Positions 23,387 through 33,062 of a stretch of 64,000 bases of DNA are shown one piece after another (position 1 is the first letter of the stretch; every line of letters begins with the position of its first letter). The stretch comes from Gambelia wislizenii (Eukaryota > Chordata > Lepidosauria > Squamata > Crotaphytidae), in NCBI GenBank assembly GCA_030847615.1, contig JAUMIR010000001.1:63563501-63627500 (forward strand). Reading direction: 5' to 3'. The notes beneath the pieces are model-generated. The model was not told the origin of the DNA. It did not search any database and saw nothing but the letters and a program-made list of their open reading frames with translations. The position numbers were made by a program, and so were the translations under genes.

Positions 23387-26300
23387 ATGGGGGAGGGAGA
23401 CAGTATTCTGGAAGGCAAAAGGGCTGGAGAAAATAGTCAAACTGTCATAGAGGGAACAAGGCAAACAGCGCAAGGACCCAACAGTGGGAGGCAAAAAAAC
23501 TTGCACAGGCAGCAAGTAAAGGGAACACATGGGCTTAGATGTCTCTACACTAATGCACAGAGCATGGGAAATAAGCAAGATGAACTTGAACTCCTAGCAC
23601 TACAAAACAAATATGATATAATAGGCATTACTGAAACCTGGTGGGACGAGTCTCATGATTGGAATGTAGGAATAGAGGGGTATAACCTTTATAGGAGAAA
23701 CAGGCCAAACAGGAAAGGAGGAGGAATAGCATTATATGTCAGGGATATTTACACCAGTGAAGAGATCCATGACATCAATACTGGAAGCCAGGTGGAGAGC
23801 ATCTGGATAAAAATTAAAGGGGAGGGAAACAACACGGATGTTATTGTGGGACTCTGCTACAGACCCCCAAGTCAGACGGAGGAATTGGATGTTGCCTTTC
23901 TAGAACAGATGAACACACACGCAGAAAGGAGAGATGTAGTAGTGATGGGTGACTTCAAGTATCCTGATATTTGCTGGCAGTCTAACTCAACCAAAACTTC
24001 AAGGTCTAGCAAATTCCTTACTTGCCTGGAAGACAATTTCATGGTCCAAAAGGTGGAAGATGCAACAAGGGGGTCAGCTATTTTAGATCTGATCCTAACC
24101 AACAGAGATGACCTGGTTAATGGGGTGCAAGTGGTGGGATCCTTAGGTGAGAGTGATCATGTTCTCCTGGAGTTTGTTATACCATGGAAAGGAGAAGCCA
24201 GGCATAGTCAGACGCGCATTCTTGACTTTAGGAGAGCTGATTTCAATAAACTCAGGGAAATACTGGGGGTGATCCCATGGTCAGGAATACTAAAAGAGAA
24301 GAGACCTCAAGACAGATGGGACTTTCTCAAAAGGGAGATAATGAAGGCACAATTTCAAACAGTACCATTGAGAAAGAAAAATGGGAGGTGTCTCAAGAAA
24401 CCAGGATGGATGACTAAAGAACTTTCAATGGAGCTAAGTTTTAAACGGAACATGTATAGGAAATGGAAAAAGGGGGAAATTACCAAAGAAGAATTCAAAC
24501 AGATAGTGAACATGTATAGGAGTAAAGTCAGAAAAGCTAAAGCGCAGAATGAGCTCAGGCTTGCTAGGGAGATTAAGAACAATAAAAAGGGTTTTTTTGG
24601 GGTATGTCCGCAGCAAAAGGAGGAAGAAGGAAATGATAGGGCCACTACGTGGAGAAGATGGCAAAATGCTAACAGGGGACAGAGAGAAGGCAGAATTACT
24701 CAACACCTTCTTTGCCTCAGTGTTTTCAGAAAAGGAAAAGGAGGACCAACCTGAGGATAATGGAACGGAGGACACAATAGGGGAAATCCAGCTCAAAATA
24801 AGTAAAGAGGTAGTACAGGAATACCTTCTTAATCTAAATGAATTTAAATCTCCAGGACCAGATGAACTACATCCAAGAGTATTAAAAGAGCTGGCAAATG
24901 TGATCTCAGAGCCATTGGCAATAATCTTTGAGAATTCCTGGAGAACAGGAGAAGTCCCAGCAGACTGGAGGAGGGCAAACGTTGTCCCCATCTTCAAAAA
25001 GGGGGAAAAAGAGGATCCCAACAATTATCGTCCAGTTAGTCTGACATCAATACTAGGGAAGATTCTAGAGCAGATCATTAAACAGAGAGTCTGTGAACAT
25101 TTAGAAGGCAATGCCATAATCACAAAAAGTCAACATGGGTTTCAGAGAAACAAGTCATGCCAGACTAATCTGATCTCTTTTTTTTATAAAATTACCAGCT
25201 TGGTAGATGAAGGGAACGCTGTGGACATCGCATACCTTGATTTCAGTAAGGCCTTTGACAAGGTTCCCCATGACATTCTGGCAAACAAGCTTGTGAAATG
25301 TGGGCTAGACAAGTTAACTGTTCAATGGATTTGTAATTGGTTGACCGGCCGAACCCAAAGGGTGCTCAGCATTGGCTCCTCTTCGTCTTGGAAAGATGTG
25401 ACCAGTGGGGTGCCACAGGGTTCTGTCCTGGGCCCAGTGCTATTCAACATCTTTATCAATGACTTGGATGAGGGAATTAGGGGCATACTTATCAAATTTG
25501 CAGATGACACCAAATTAGGGGGAGTAGGTAATACCCTAGAGGACAGGATCAAAATTCAGAATGACCTGGATAGACTGGAGAGCTGGGCCAAAGCTAACAA
25601 AATGAAATTCAACACGGAGAAATGTAAAGTACTGCACTTAGGGCGGAAAAATGAAACACATAGATATAGGATGGAAAAGACCTGGCTGAATGAGACTACA
25701 TGCGAAAGGGATCTAGGAGTCCTAGTAGACCACAAGTTGAACATGAGTCAACAGTGTGATGCGGCAGCTAAAAAGGCCAATGCAATTTTGGGCTGTATCA
25801 ATAGAAGTATAGTATCTAGATCAAGGGAAGTAATAGTGTCGCTCTATTCTGCCTTGGTCAGACCTCACCTGGAATACTGTGTCCAGTTCTGGGCACCACA
25901 ATTCAAAAAGGATATTGACAAATTGGAGTGTGTGCAAAGAAGGGTGACTAAAATGGTGAAAGGTCTGGAAACGATGCCTTATGAGGAGAGACTTAGGGAG
26001 CTGGGTATGTTTAGCCTGGAAAAAAGACGGTTAAGAGACAATATGATAGCCCTGTTTAAGTATTTGAAGGGGTGTCACATTGAGGATGGAGCAGGCTTGT
26101 TTTCTGCTGCTCCAGAGACTGGAACACAGAGCAATGGATGCAAGCTCCAGGTACAGAGATTCCACCTCAACATTAGGAGGAACTTTTTGACAGTAAGAGC
26201 TGTTCGGCAGTGGAATGCACTCCCTCGGAGCGTGGTGGAGTCTCCTTCCTTGGAGGTCTTTAAACAGAGGCTGGATTGCCACCTGTCGGGGATGCTTTGA
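23387..26300 (+). pseudogene. CR1 ORF2: APE endonuclease and reverse transcriptase (frameshifted)
   Basis: The protein nicks chromosomal DNA and copies CR1 RNA at the nick. The N-terminal endonuclease shows YTNAQS, ITETWWDES, a GDFK block (residues 188-191) and GESDHV. GDFK is GDFN in the other copy, so a conserved active-site Asn is replaced by Lys. The RT shows YLDFSKAFDKVPHDIL, GVPQGSVLGPVLFNI and IKFADDTKLGG. A frameshift at the T/G run near 24593-24604 splits it into frames of 455 and 583 codons. The C-terminus up to the stop at 26300 is otherwise open. The copy probably cannot mobilise itself. Confidence 0.92.
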
Positions 26301-26383
26301 TCAAAATTTCCTTCGTGGCAGGGAGTTGGACTCGATGGCCCTCGTGGTCTCTTCCAGCTCTACAATTCTATGATTCTATGATC
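26301..26383 (+). repeat. CR1 3' UTR and octamer-repeat terminus
   Basis: The 3' end reads GTGGTCTCTTCCAGCTCTAC followed by AATTCTATGATTCTATGAT. The 3' stem and the ATTCTATG repeats are the site recognised by CR1 RT to begin cDNA synthesis. The same end, reversed, is seen at 3807, 48150, 55407 and 62560. Confidence 0.88.
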
Positions 26384-26384
26384 G

Positions 26385-26845
26385 ATCTCTTTATCAATCT
26401 TGGCATCTGAAGAGATGATGCTTCCTGGGTAGGTGAACTGTTGAACAGACTTAAGCACAGATTTGTCAGCGCAATTGTGGTGCAGGCTGGTAGGATGAAC
26501 ACCAATGATGGTGGTGTTCATCCCATGGTGCAGGCTGGTAGAGAACTTCTGTTTTCTTTAGGTTGACTTCCAGCCCAAACAGCTCTGCACCTGTTGTGAA
26601 GCAGGATGTTAGGCATTGCAGAGCTGCTTCTGTGTGGGCAACAAGGGCAGCATCATCAGCGAAGAGCAGCTCATGGACTAGATAGTTTAGAGTCTTAGTG
26701 CGAGCCCTCAGACGGCTTAAGTTAAAGAAGCAAACATCAGTACGGTAACTTATATAGATGCCGTGTTCTTCTTCAAGCTTTGCCGTAGCCCTTTGGAGCA
26801 TCATGCTGAAGAAGATTGTAAATAAAGTTGGAGCAAGAACACAAC
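26385..26845 (-). pseudogene. Non-LTR retrotransposon ORF, RT palm fragment
   Basis: The minus-strand translation from the 5' truncation point begins in RT motif B (GCVLAPTLF) and includes motif C (FADDAALVAH), whose paired aspartates are the catalytic metal ligands of reverse transcriptase. It then has VNLKKTEVLYQPAP. A frame break occurs near 26466-26520, where a short duplication of CAGGCTGGTAG is visible. The 3' continuation is at 20979-21690. Confidence 0.82.
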
Positions 26846-27408
26846 CATAGAATTCAAGCAGAATACGGTTTGTCTAAATGGAATCCCACATCAATCCACC
26901 ATATTTGGAAGGAGTGGGGGCAAAAATGTCAAAAAAAAATTTAAAGGAAATGTGCCTTCCTGCTCGTTGGGATAACCAATTCGCTTTGCTGCACATTCCC
27001 AATAAGAGTGGACGTAGAATGCTGATTGGTTGGATGTGCTCAGGGGATGGAGCTTGCTGGCAAGGCAATCGCCTGGAACTGCCATGTTGGATTTTTGCCA
27101 TAGCAATCATATGCTGAGGTAATAAAATAGCCTTTTTTGCCTGTTTAAGTGGAAGATTACACTTCTATGCCTTGGATTTGCTTTTTAAAAAAACTGGTGG
27201 TGGCAACTGGTGAGAATTAAAACGTAAATAATTCACTCGTGCCCTCCATCTAGATTCACAGGCATGCCCATTTGAACATTAAATGTGTATGACTTCTCAT
27301 GCCTGCGATCTTGAAAAAAAAACATGGAGACAAATAAAAGCTGCTGTGAATTGACAAATTGGTGTTAGTACAGATTAATCCACATTTTATAGCCTCATAT
27401 AGACAAGC

Positions 27409-29527
27409 CCAAGGTCACTGGAGCTGCCTGATACTGTGTGGGAAGGAATGGTACTAAATGGTGGAAGGCTGGAATGGGCAACTGGGAACAGTTTTAAAAG
27501 TGGAACTTGGTGAAAAGTATAAGAGCTTGCAATGACTGCCTGCTGTGCTGATCCAATACTTCAATAAAGCTTGCTACGACATTACAGACTATGATGGTCA
27601 GCAATTATGGGGGCCGTTATCCAAAACATCTGAAGGGCACCAGGTGTTCTGTCTCTATGTATGTCTGCTACCCCTCCTTCCCCTACAGCCTAAGAATATG
27701 GGGAGTGTTCTGACTAATGGAAGCATTGTTGAAAAGTAGCATGCCTTTCACTTGGGACAACACATTTATATTTCTCTTTTAAGAATGCATTTCAGTGAGT
27801 GGGTAAGACTGAAGTGTAATGTAAGTTGATTGAAGCCTAATATAATCTTCTCTTGAAGAATGTGAAACCATTTAAATGAATTGAGAATAGAGAAAATTAC
27901 TAGTATAATGCCTTTCTAATTGAAAGAGAAGACACTGACAGAGTATAAACCTTTAATAAAAGCTGCTGATTTCTATCTTTTCAGTCTAAAGGGAGCGTGC
28001 CTGTATGCTTAATGCCAACCATAACTGCATGTGATAAATTTAATCTTCTTATGTTAGGGAGAGAAGGGCAAGGAATAATTAGTTTACCAGCCTTAGATAC
28101 ACTAGATGGTTACAGCTCATGATAAAATGCCAAAAATAATCAGATGAAGCTTAACAAAAAATAAAATCAGAAAATTATGGTTCCATTCTTCAAGCCTGGA
28201 AGATATTCTTAAAATAGGCATTTCACTGTCTAGAATTGCCAGGGTGGAATTGAAGTAAAATTAGATTTAGTTAATGGATGAGAGGAATTAGTAAAGAGAT
28301 GAAATTATAGTAAATGATGTGATATGTACCGCAATACAGGAAGTAGTTCACACATATCAGAGGAGAAGGAGCATTATAAATGGCCTAGATAACAGAGAAA
28401 GATGGAAAGATCACAAATTGCTTTCCAGTACACAATTAGTTTGAACAAACCCAGAGGTGTGTTGTGAATATTAAGAATTTTTGAGATTTGGGTTTGAATC
28501 TCCTTTCAGAGTATAAAGGGATCAACAGAACCAACTCTGCATTCTGAGAAGGCAAATGCAATTGAGACACATTGCTGGTTGGTATGGGAAAGGATTTGTT
28601 GTTGTATGATGCCAGCTCATATCATGTTTTTCCCTTCACCTAATCTCATCCATCTTCTCTTAACACAAAAAGGGCCCTTGCATCCATATGGACAAAAGGG
28701 AAATAAAATCACAAATGGTGTGTAACCAGAGCAACATAGATGATGAATACAGATGGAGAAGAATTGGATGTCATTGGATTCAGCTGTAGCAACAAAAGTA
28801 GCCTTTCTGTACCTCTTGAAGCTGTTTGAAAGAATAAATGAACCTTGTCTTGGTGATTAGTGTATTAACAAGGTGTGCATTTTGGAAAAAATGAAGTTTG
28901 CACAAAACAAGGCTCACTTTTCAAAATTCAAACAGATAAAAATGTATAAAATTGCCAAAATACTTACAGACTTTGGTCAATAGGAAAAATATGTACCTTA
29001 CGTAGAAAGTATATACAAATATTTGCATAAAACAATTAAAAATTAATAAGGTAAGAAACATTAAAGTCACACAACCAAATATGGGGGAAAGACAGGAGAA
29101 AAATGCAGTTTGCACTCTGAAAACTCAATGGCATGTAAAGAATATTCATAGATTTTATTGTCCTTGACAAGGAAGTGTGTTTTGACTTCAAGACAACTAT
29201 TTTAAAAATGACTCAGGTACACCCTATGAGAGAATAAAAAGGCCAGCAATATTTTGGTGGGTCCCTCCCCCCACATTCCCTTAGGTTTTGCACACACAGT
29301 ATATTTTGTGCAAAACTATTTTTGGGGGAGGCACTTTTGCCAACCCAAAAATAACAGCACCAGGGTTACAGGCCACTGTATGACAAAACTATAAGAGGAA
29401 TTGTGTGCCCAGTTCTCAAAGGTAAAGTATTATAACAATGATGCAACAGTGTAACTTATAAATATCTGCGTACTATATATACTTTTGATGATCTACAGAA
29501 CATATATATTACATGCAATCACTTCCA
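27409..29527. other. No gene recognised; AT-rich unique-looking DNA
   Basis: No motif-bearing frame and no recognised repeat. The block at about 27780-28160 is free of repeat signatures, and its even composition looks like unique sequence, possibly conserved non-coding DNA. That is a guess without an alignment. The stretch TTTGGGGGAGGCACTTTTG near 29321 recurs at 30227, outside the inverted repeat. Confidence 0.35.
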
Positions 29528-29752
29528 CAAAACATCTGTATAAAGCAAACAACCACATCCACAATAATAAGTCCCAGCACTTCCAATCCAATTTCTCTGA
29601 GTCCTTGCAAATACCTCCACCAGCGATGAATCTTCTCTTGGTGGAATTCAACCAGTGTGTTTTCACCACGCCTTTATGCTGGAACTCCACAATAATGTTG
29701 TCGCCAAATGATGTACAAAGAACTTCAATGGGAGGAATGTATCATGAACCCA
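29528..29752. repeat. Inverted repeat, left arm
   Basis: The 225-bp arm is the reverse complement of 30006-30230. By eye only a few positions differ (for example CAGCATAAAGGCG against CAGCAAAAAGGTG, and TTGGCGAC against TTGGTGAC), which gives about 98% identity. A 65-codon open frame on the minus strand is preserved in both arms, but I do not recognise it. Confidence 0.93.
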
Positions 29753-30005
29753 TATGTCACACCGAAATTCTCCAGGTCATTAAGGCAGACGGAATTGTAG
29801 ATGCACTCCCTTAATCTGTTTTATGGCTGCTTTTTGACTTGTGATTTAACAGCAAACTGAAACGATTCAGCGGAATGGAAAAGAGCTGTAAAGGACAGTC
29901 TATTGAAGTACATGATAAATCCGCATGGAGAAAGTTTAACTACGAAACAATTTACTATAATTGTCTCTGGAGGTGAATCATCTGTGGTTTCAGCTTGCTG
30001 TTAAA
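29753..30005. other. Spacer between inverted-repeat arms
   Basis: 253 bp of unique sequence with no recognised feature. It does not show the inverted symmetry of the arms. Confidence 0.7.
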
Positions 30006-30230
30006 TGGGTTCATGATACATTCCTCCCATTGAAGTTCTTTGTACATCATTTGGTGACAACATTATTGTGGAGTTCCAGCAAAAAGGTGTGGTGAAAACA
30101 CACTGGTTGAATTCCACCAAGAGAAGATTCATCGCTGGTGGAGGTATTTGCAAGGACTCAGAGAAATTGGATTGGAAGTGTTGGGACTTATTATTGTGGA
30201 TGTGGTTGTTTGCTTTATACAGATGTTTTG
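30006..30230. repeat. Inverted repeat, right arm
   Basis: Pairs with 29528-29752. It ends at AGATGTTTTG, next to GGGAGGCACTTTTG. A close direct repeat of TTTTGGGGAGGCACTTTTG lies at about 29320, before the left arm. No target duplication typical of a transposon was found at the arm edges. Confidence 0.93.
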
Positions 30231-30703
30231 GGGAGGCACTTTTGGACACACAAAAAAATTCACAACATTGAAAAATATTTAAACAGAAGAGACACTTTGG
30301 CTAGTTTATTGTTTCATAACACTATGAATCTGAGAACTTTATTGTGTTGTGGGGGGTGGGAATCAAGCCCTTTTAAAGTACTTATAGGCCTGGGGAAGAA
30401 TGTTCATGTGAAGTACTTACTCACTGCTTCCTTTTCCATTTTTTTTTAAAACAGAGCTCATGTTAGTAGGATTTTGACAGAAATAATTCGGCAGCAAAGC
30501 AGCAAAATGTTGATGCAGCCGCCTCCATGTCTAAAGCCTCCTTCATATGTAAGGGCCAGGGCAATTGACCTTGTGCCTGCCCTTCAAAAAGCCCCTGAGG
30601 TGTATAAGTCCTGAGTTTTAGAATGAAACAAGGAAACTTAGTCAAAATTGCCCTTGCTCAAGCAGAGTTCATTCATAAGACTCTTCCCTTAGTTCCCTTA
30701 TAT
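30231..30703. other. No gene recognised
   Basis: Plain AT-rich DNA with a G-rich patch near 30350. Confidence 0.4.
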
Positions 30704-31079
30704 CAGTGGTTCTTAACTTGTGGCCCACAGACCCTCACAAGGGGTATGTAAAGGCTTGAAGGCTGTTCAGCCTACTTCCTCCCTGCAGTGGAGTGGCCAT
30801 GTGACAGGACCCAAGGCAAAGGCTGGCTGGCTTGGCCTGCACATTGCCATTCAATCCACTCCAGCCACAAACTTGCAAGAAGAAGCAGGAGTAAAGTCTT
30901 CTCTCCCCCTCCAGTGCCTCTTAGGGAAGGTTTAATGGATGGTGTAATTGTATTATTATTATCAATTATTAGTAGTATTATTATTAGGGTTTTAAATCTC
31001 GAGTTAAGTCTTTGGGGTCTGCCGCAACAAAAGATATTTAAAGAGGGTCCCTGGTAAAGAAAAGGTCAAGACGCACTCT
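30704..31079. mobile_element. hAT (Charlie-like) DNA transposon relic
   Basis: The left end CAGTGGTTCTTAACTTGTGG and the right end AAAAGGTCAAGACGCACTCTG are imperfect inverted repeats of the CAGTGGTTCT type found in hAT-Charlie elements. An ATT-rich run lies inside at 30950-30986. The 8-bp target duplication is not recognisable, so the copy is old. No transposase is encoded. Confidence 0.5.
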
Positions 31080-32639
31080 GTTAGACTCTTCCAGCACAGT
31101 GTCTTTCCATGGTTAAAGAGACAGGAAAGAGCTTGTTAATTGGGCAATCCCTCTTTATGCCTTAAGATTATTCTAACAGGCAAATTTTTAGTATGCTGTT
31201 CACTTTAAATTCAGGTGGTATTGTAAATCTAGCACTAAGGTGCTTAGCAATCGTATGTGCAAGATTAATCACTTTCCAAGCTTCAGGGGAGAACAAAGGC
31301 CCAAAGGAACAATGTTTTAATAGGATGAGTAATCTATTTAGGAAACAAATTTGCATGAACCTTCACACCTTTTTGCCTCAAATACTTTTATACATAATTG
31401 GCTCTCAGTCTGCTCTGTTGCTACAGTTTCTAGGGGAGGAAGGATACCATCTGTTTCTGTGGATCTAAGGTCAGCCTGGTCATTCCTACTCCCGAATAAG
31501 AATCATTTAAAGACAAATTTCTGAAAATGCTCAAGTATGCTGCCAAACATTAGCTAACCTGAAGTGGGGCTGTGTTGCTTTGCTATGTAAGATTTACTGC
31601 TTCATAGTAACCCACTTTTACTTTAGAATAGAGGCAGGCAACTACAGCAGGTCCAGGGACCATTATTATGCCCTCTGGGGACTATCTGGGAACTACATTG
31701 ATTACCCAAACATAAAGTAAAAAATGAAAGTGACTGGAAGTCCACTTCTGCTCTCAAAAATTGTTGTGTTTTTTTAAAATGTCAAAACAATGTATGGATG
31801 CCTTGTGACCTATTTAAAAGGTACCCTGTTGCACCTGAAGGTTCCAGGAGCAGAAACCTAGCCTCTTTTTTTGGGGGGGGGTGTTAGGAAAAAGTAATTC
31901 TGGAGGAGTGGAGGTGTGGATAGCAAGAAAAAAATGGTTGGGGGCAACACTTTGCCTACTCTTCTTTAGAAGCACAGAAAATGTGGCAAATTATATACCG
32001 AGGGTGGGGAGAGAATAAAGCTTTCAGTTTTACTTACTCCCACATTCCAATTTTGTAGCTCTTGCTAAATTCTGATCAAAAATTATCAGAAATGAAATAC
32101 TTATCCATCCCTGAAATAAATACAATACATTTCACTACCGCATACCCTCCAACATCTCCCAGGAGATTATCAAACAGGAACGCAAAAAGCATTCCTCCAA
32201 TCTCCAATCCCGCCCCTGTCCTGCCACAATAACCCTCCCCGCACTTACCTTCTCTCCCATGGAAAATGCAGCTCAGAGCTAACAGAGTTCCATTCACTTC
32301 CTGGACTGAAATCCCTCGCATTCTTGTGAGAAGATGCGAGCGCAGGAAATTCAAAAATAAAAATAAACACAAAAAAAGTTACACCAAGCACCTAAACACA
32401 GTTTAAAAGTCCCAAGTAACCTGGGGAGGGTCATAAAATGTGAGAAATGTACCTGGATGTCCTGATCTCACCTGGAAGTGTTCACGTCGGACTGGCCATT
32501 ATCACTGCATTCACAAGAGTTAAATGGCCCAAGTTTTCGCATGCCAACAATGCTGGCACCAAAATGGACCTGGGGGATCTACCTATGGCTTCAGCAAGCA
32601 ATAAGAAGAAATGCCATCATAATGCCAGCGGAACTCGAA
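31080..32639. other. No gene; hAT-like relic near 31629 and unclassified repeat from 32140
   Basis: A GGCAGGCAACTACAGCAG start near 31632 resembles the diverged hAT-like ends at 17884 and 35733. From CATACCCTCCAACATCTCCC (32141) the sequence looks like an interspersed element that may be the upstream part of the dispersed repeat at 32640. No coding region is supported. Confidence 0.3.
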
Positions 32640-33062
32640 AGGATGGCATTGTCTGATGTTGGTGTCCTTTTGCGTTTTGCTGGTGTTCTGCTGGCACCAC
32701 ATTAACTGCATCTGGTAATCTCCCCAGATGAAAACTGGGAGATGTGTGGCCAAGCAACATGAGAATGTGCTCAAGACGGCAAAAGTTATTAATGAGGGAG
32801 AACACACAAGTTAGGAGAGGCTTCCAGCAGTTTGCTTTTGCCTGACTCTACTGGGAAGAACAAGAGTTCACCCCTCTTCTTGTTTTCCCACAGTTAAGTT
32901 AATGGAATGCAAACTACTTTTGCACCTTGAACTTGGTTTGTAGCAGCTGAAGTAAGCTGAGGACCAAGGGGAAAAGTAGGAGGAGAGAGAAACTGGGAAG
33001 TTTTAAAAGCAGCTAAAAAGTAGGACAACAGCGGATTAATCAGGATTGTCCCTGCCAAATTT
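32640..33062. repeat. Dispersed repeat, copy B (partner at 14364-14791)
   Basis: Shares ordered blocks with copy A: CAGATGAAAA, GTGGCCAAGCAACAT, GTTAGGAGAGGCTTC, GAACTTGGTTTGTA and GAGAAACTGG. Copy B keeps some parts lost from A. No terminal inverted repeat or protein is evident. Confidence 0.7.

Larger units (their letters stand above)
21691..26383 (+). mobile_element. Near-full-length CR1 LINE with a chimeric 5' end
   Basis: From the left: an ORF1 fragment (21691-22020), a 5' untranslated region with repeat units (22014-22400), ORF1 (22402-23381), ORF2 (23387-26300) and a short 3' untranslated region. The element ends in ATTCTATGATTCTATGAT, the octamer-type CR1 3' terminus. It sits antisense inside the minus-strand non-LTR element. 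At most 2 bp are duplicated at the target, as CR1 insertions often show little or no duplication. The copy is about 95% identical in ORF2 protein to the minus-strand CR1 at 48.15 kb. Confidence 0.92.
20942..26845 (-). mobile_element. 5'-truncated non-LTR retrotransposon with C2H2 tail, split by a CR1
   Basis: The direct repeat CATAGAATTCAAG(G/C)AGAAT at 20923-20941 and 26846-26864 (one mismatch in 19) is the target duplication. On the minus strand the element enters inside the RT palm (GCVLAPTLF) and passes the catalytic block LLFADDAALVAHTE (26466-26804). A plus-strand CR1 then interrupts it (about 21691-26383). It resumes with the RT thumb and the block LRWAGHVSRMEDHRLPK, then ends in a C2H2-type finger (CCAFC...SHQRAC) and a GA-rich tail. 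Removing the CR1 restores the reading frame exactly at the junction. The clade is not assigned. Confidence 0.85.
20896..27408. mobile_element. DNA transposon copy 2, interrupted by 5.9 kb of nested LINEs
   Basis: The left end GCTTGTCTATATGA (20896-20909) and the right end TCATATAGACAAGC (27395-27408) are perfect 14-bp inverted repeats. Internal sequence next to each end matches copy 1 (for example ATACTCCTCATAGAATTCAA on the left and the CACCATATTTGGA region on the right). The transposon-derived sequence resumes at 26846 after the LINE insertion, so the original element was about 600 bp, the size of copy 1. No transposase is encoded. Confidence 0.75.

Noticed and set aside
24355..25024. Long minus-strand serine-rich frames opposite CR1 ORF2
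   Set aside because: They are antisense shadows of the RT coding frame; the same shadows occur opposite the other CR1.
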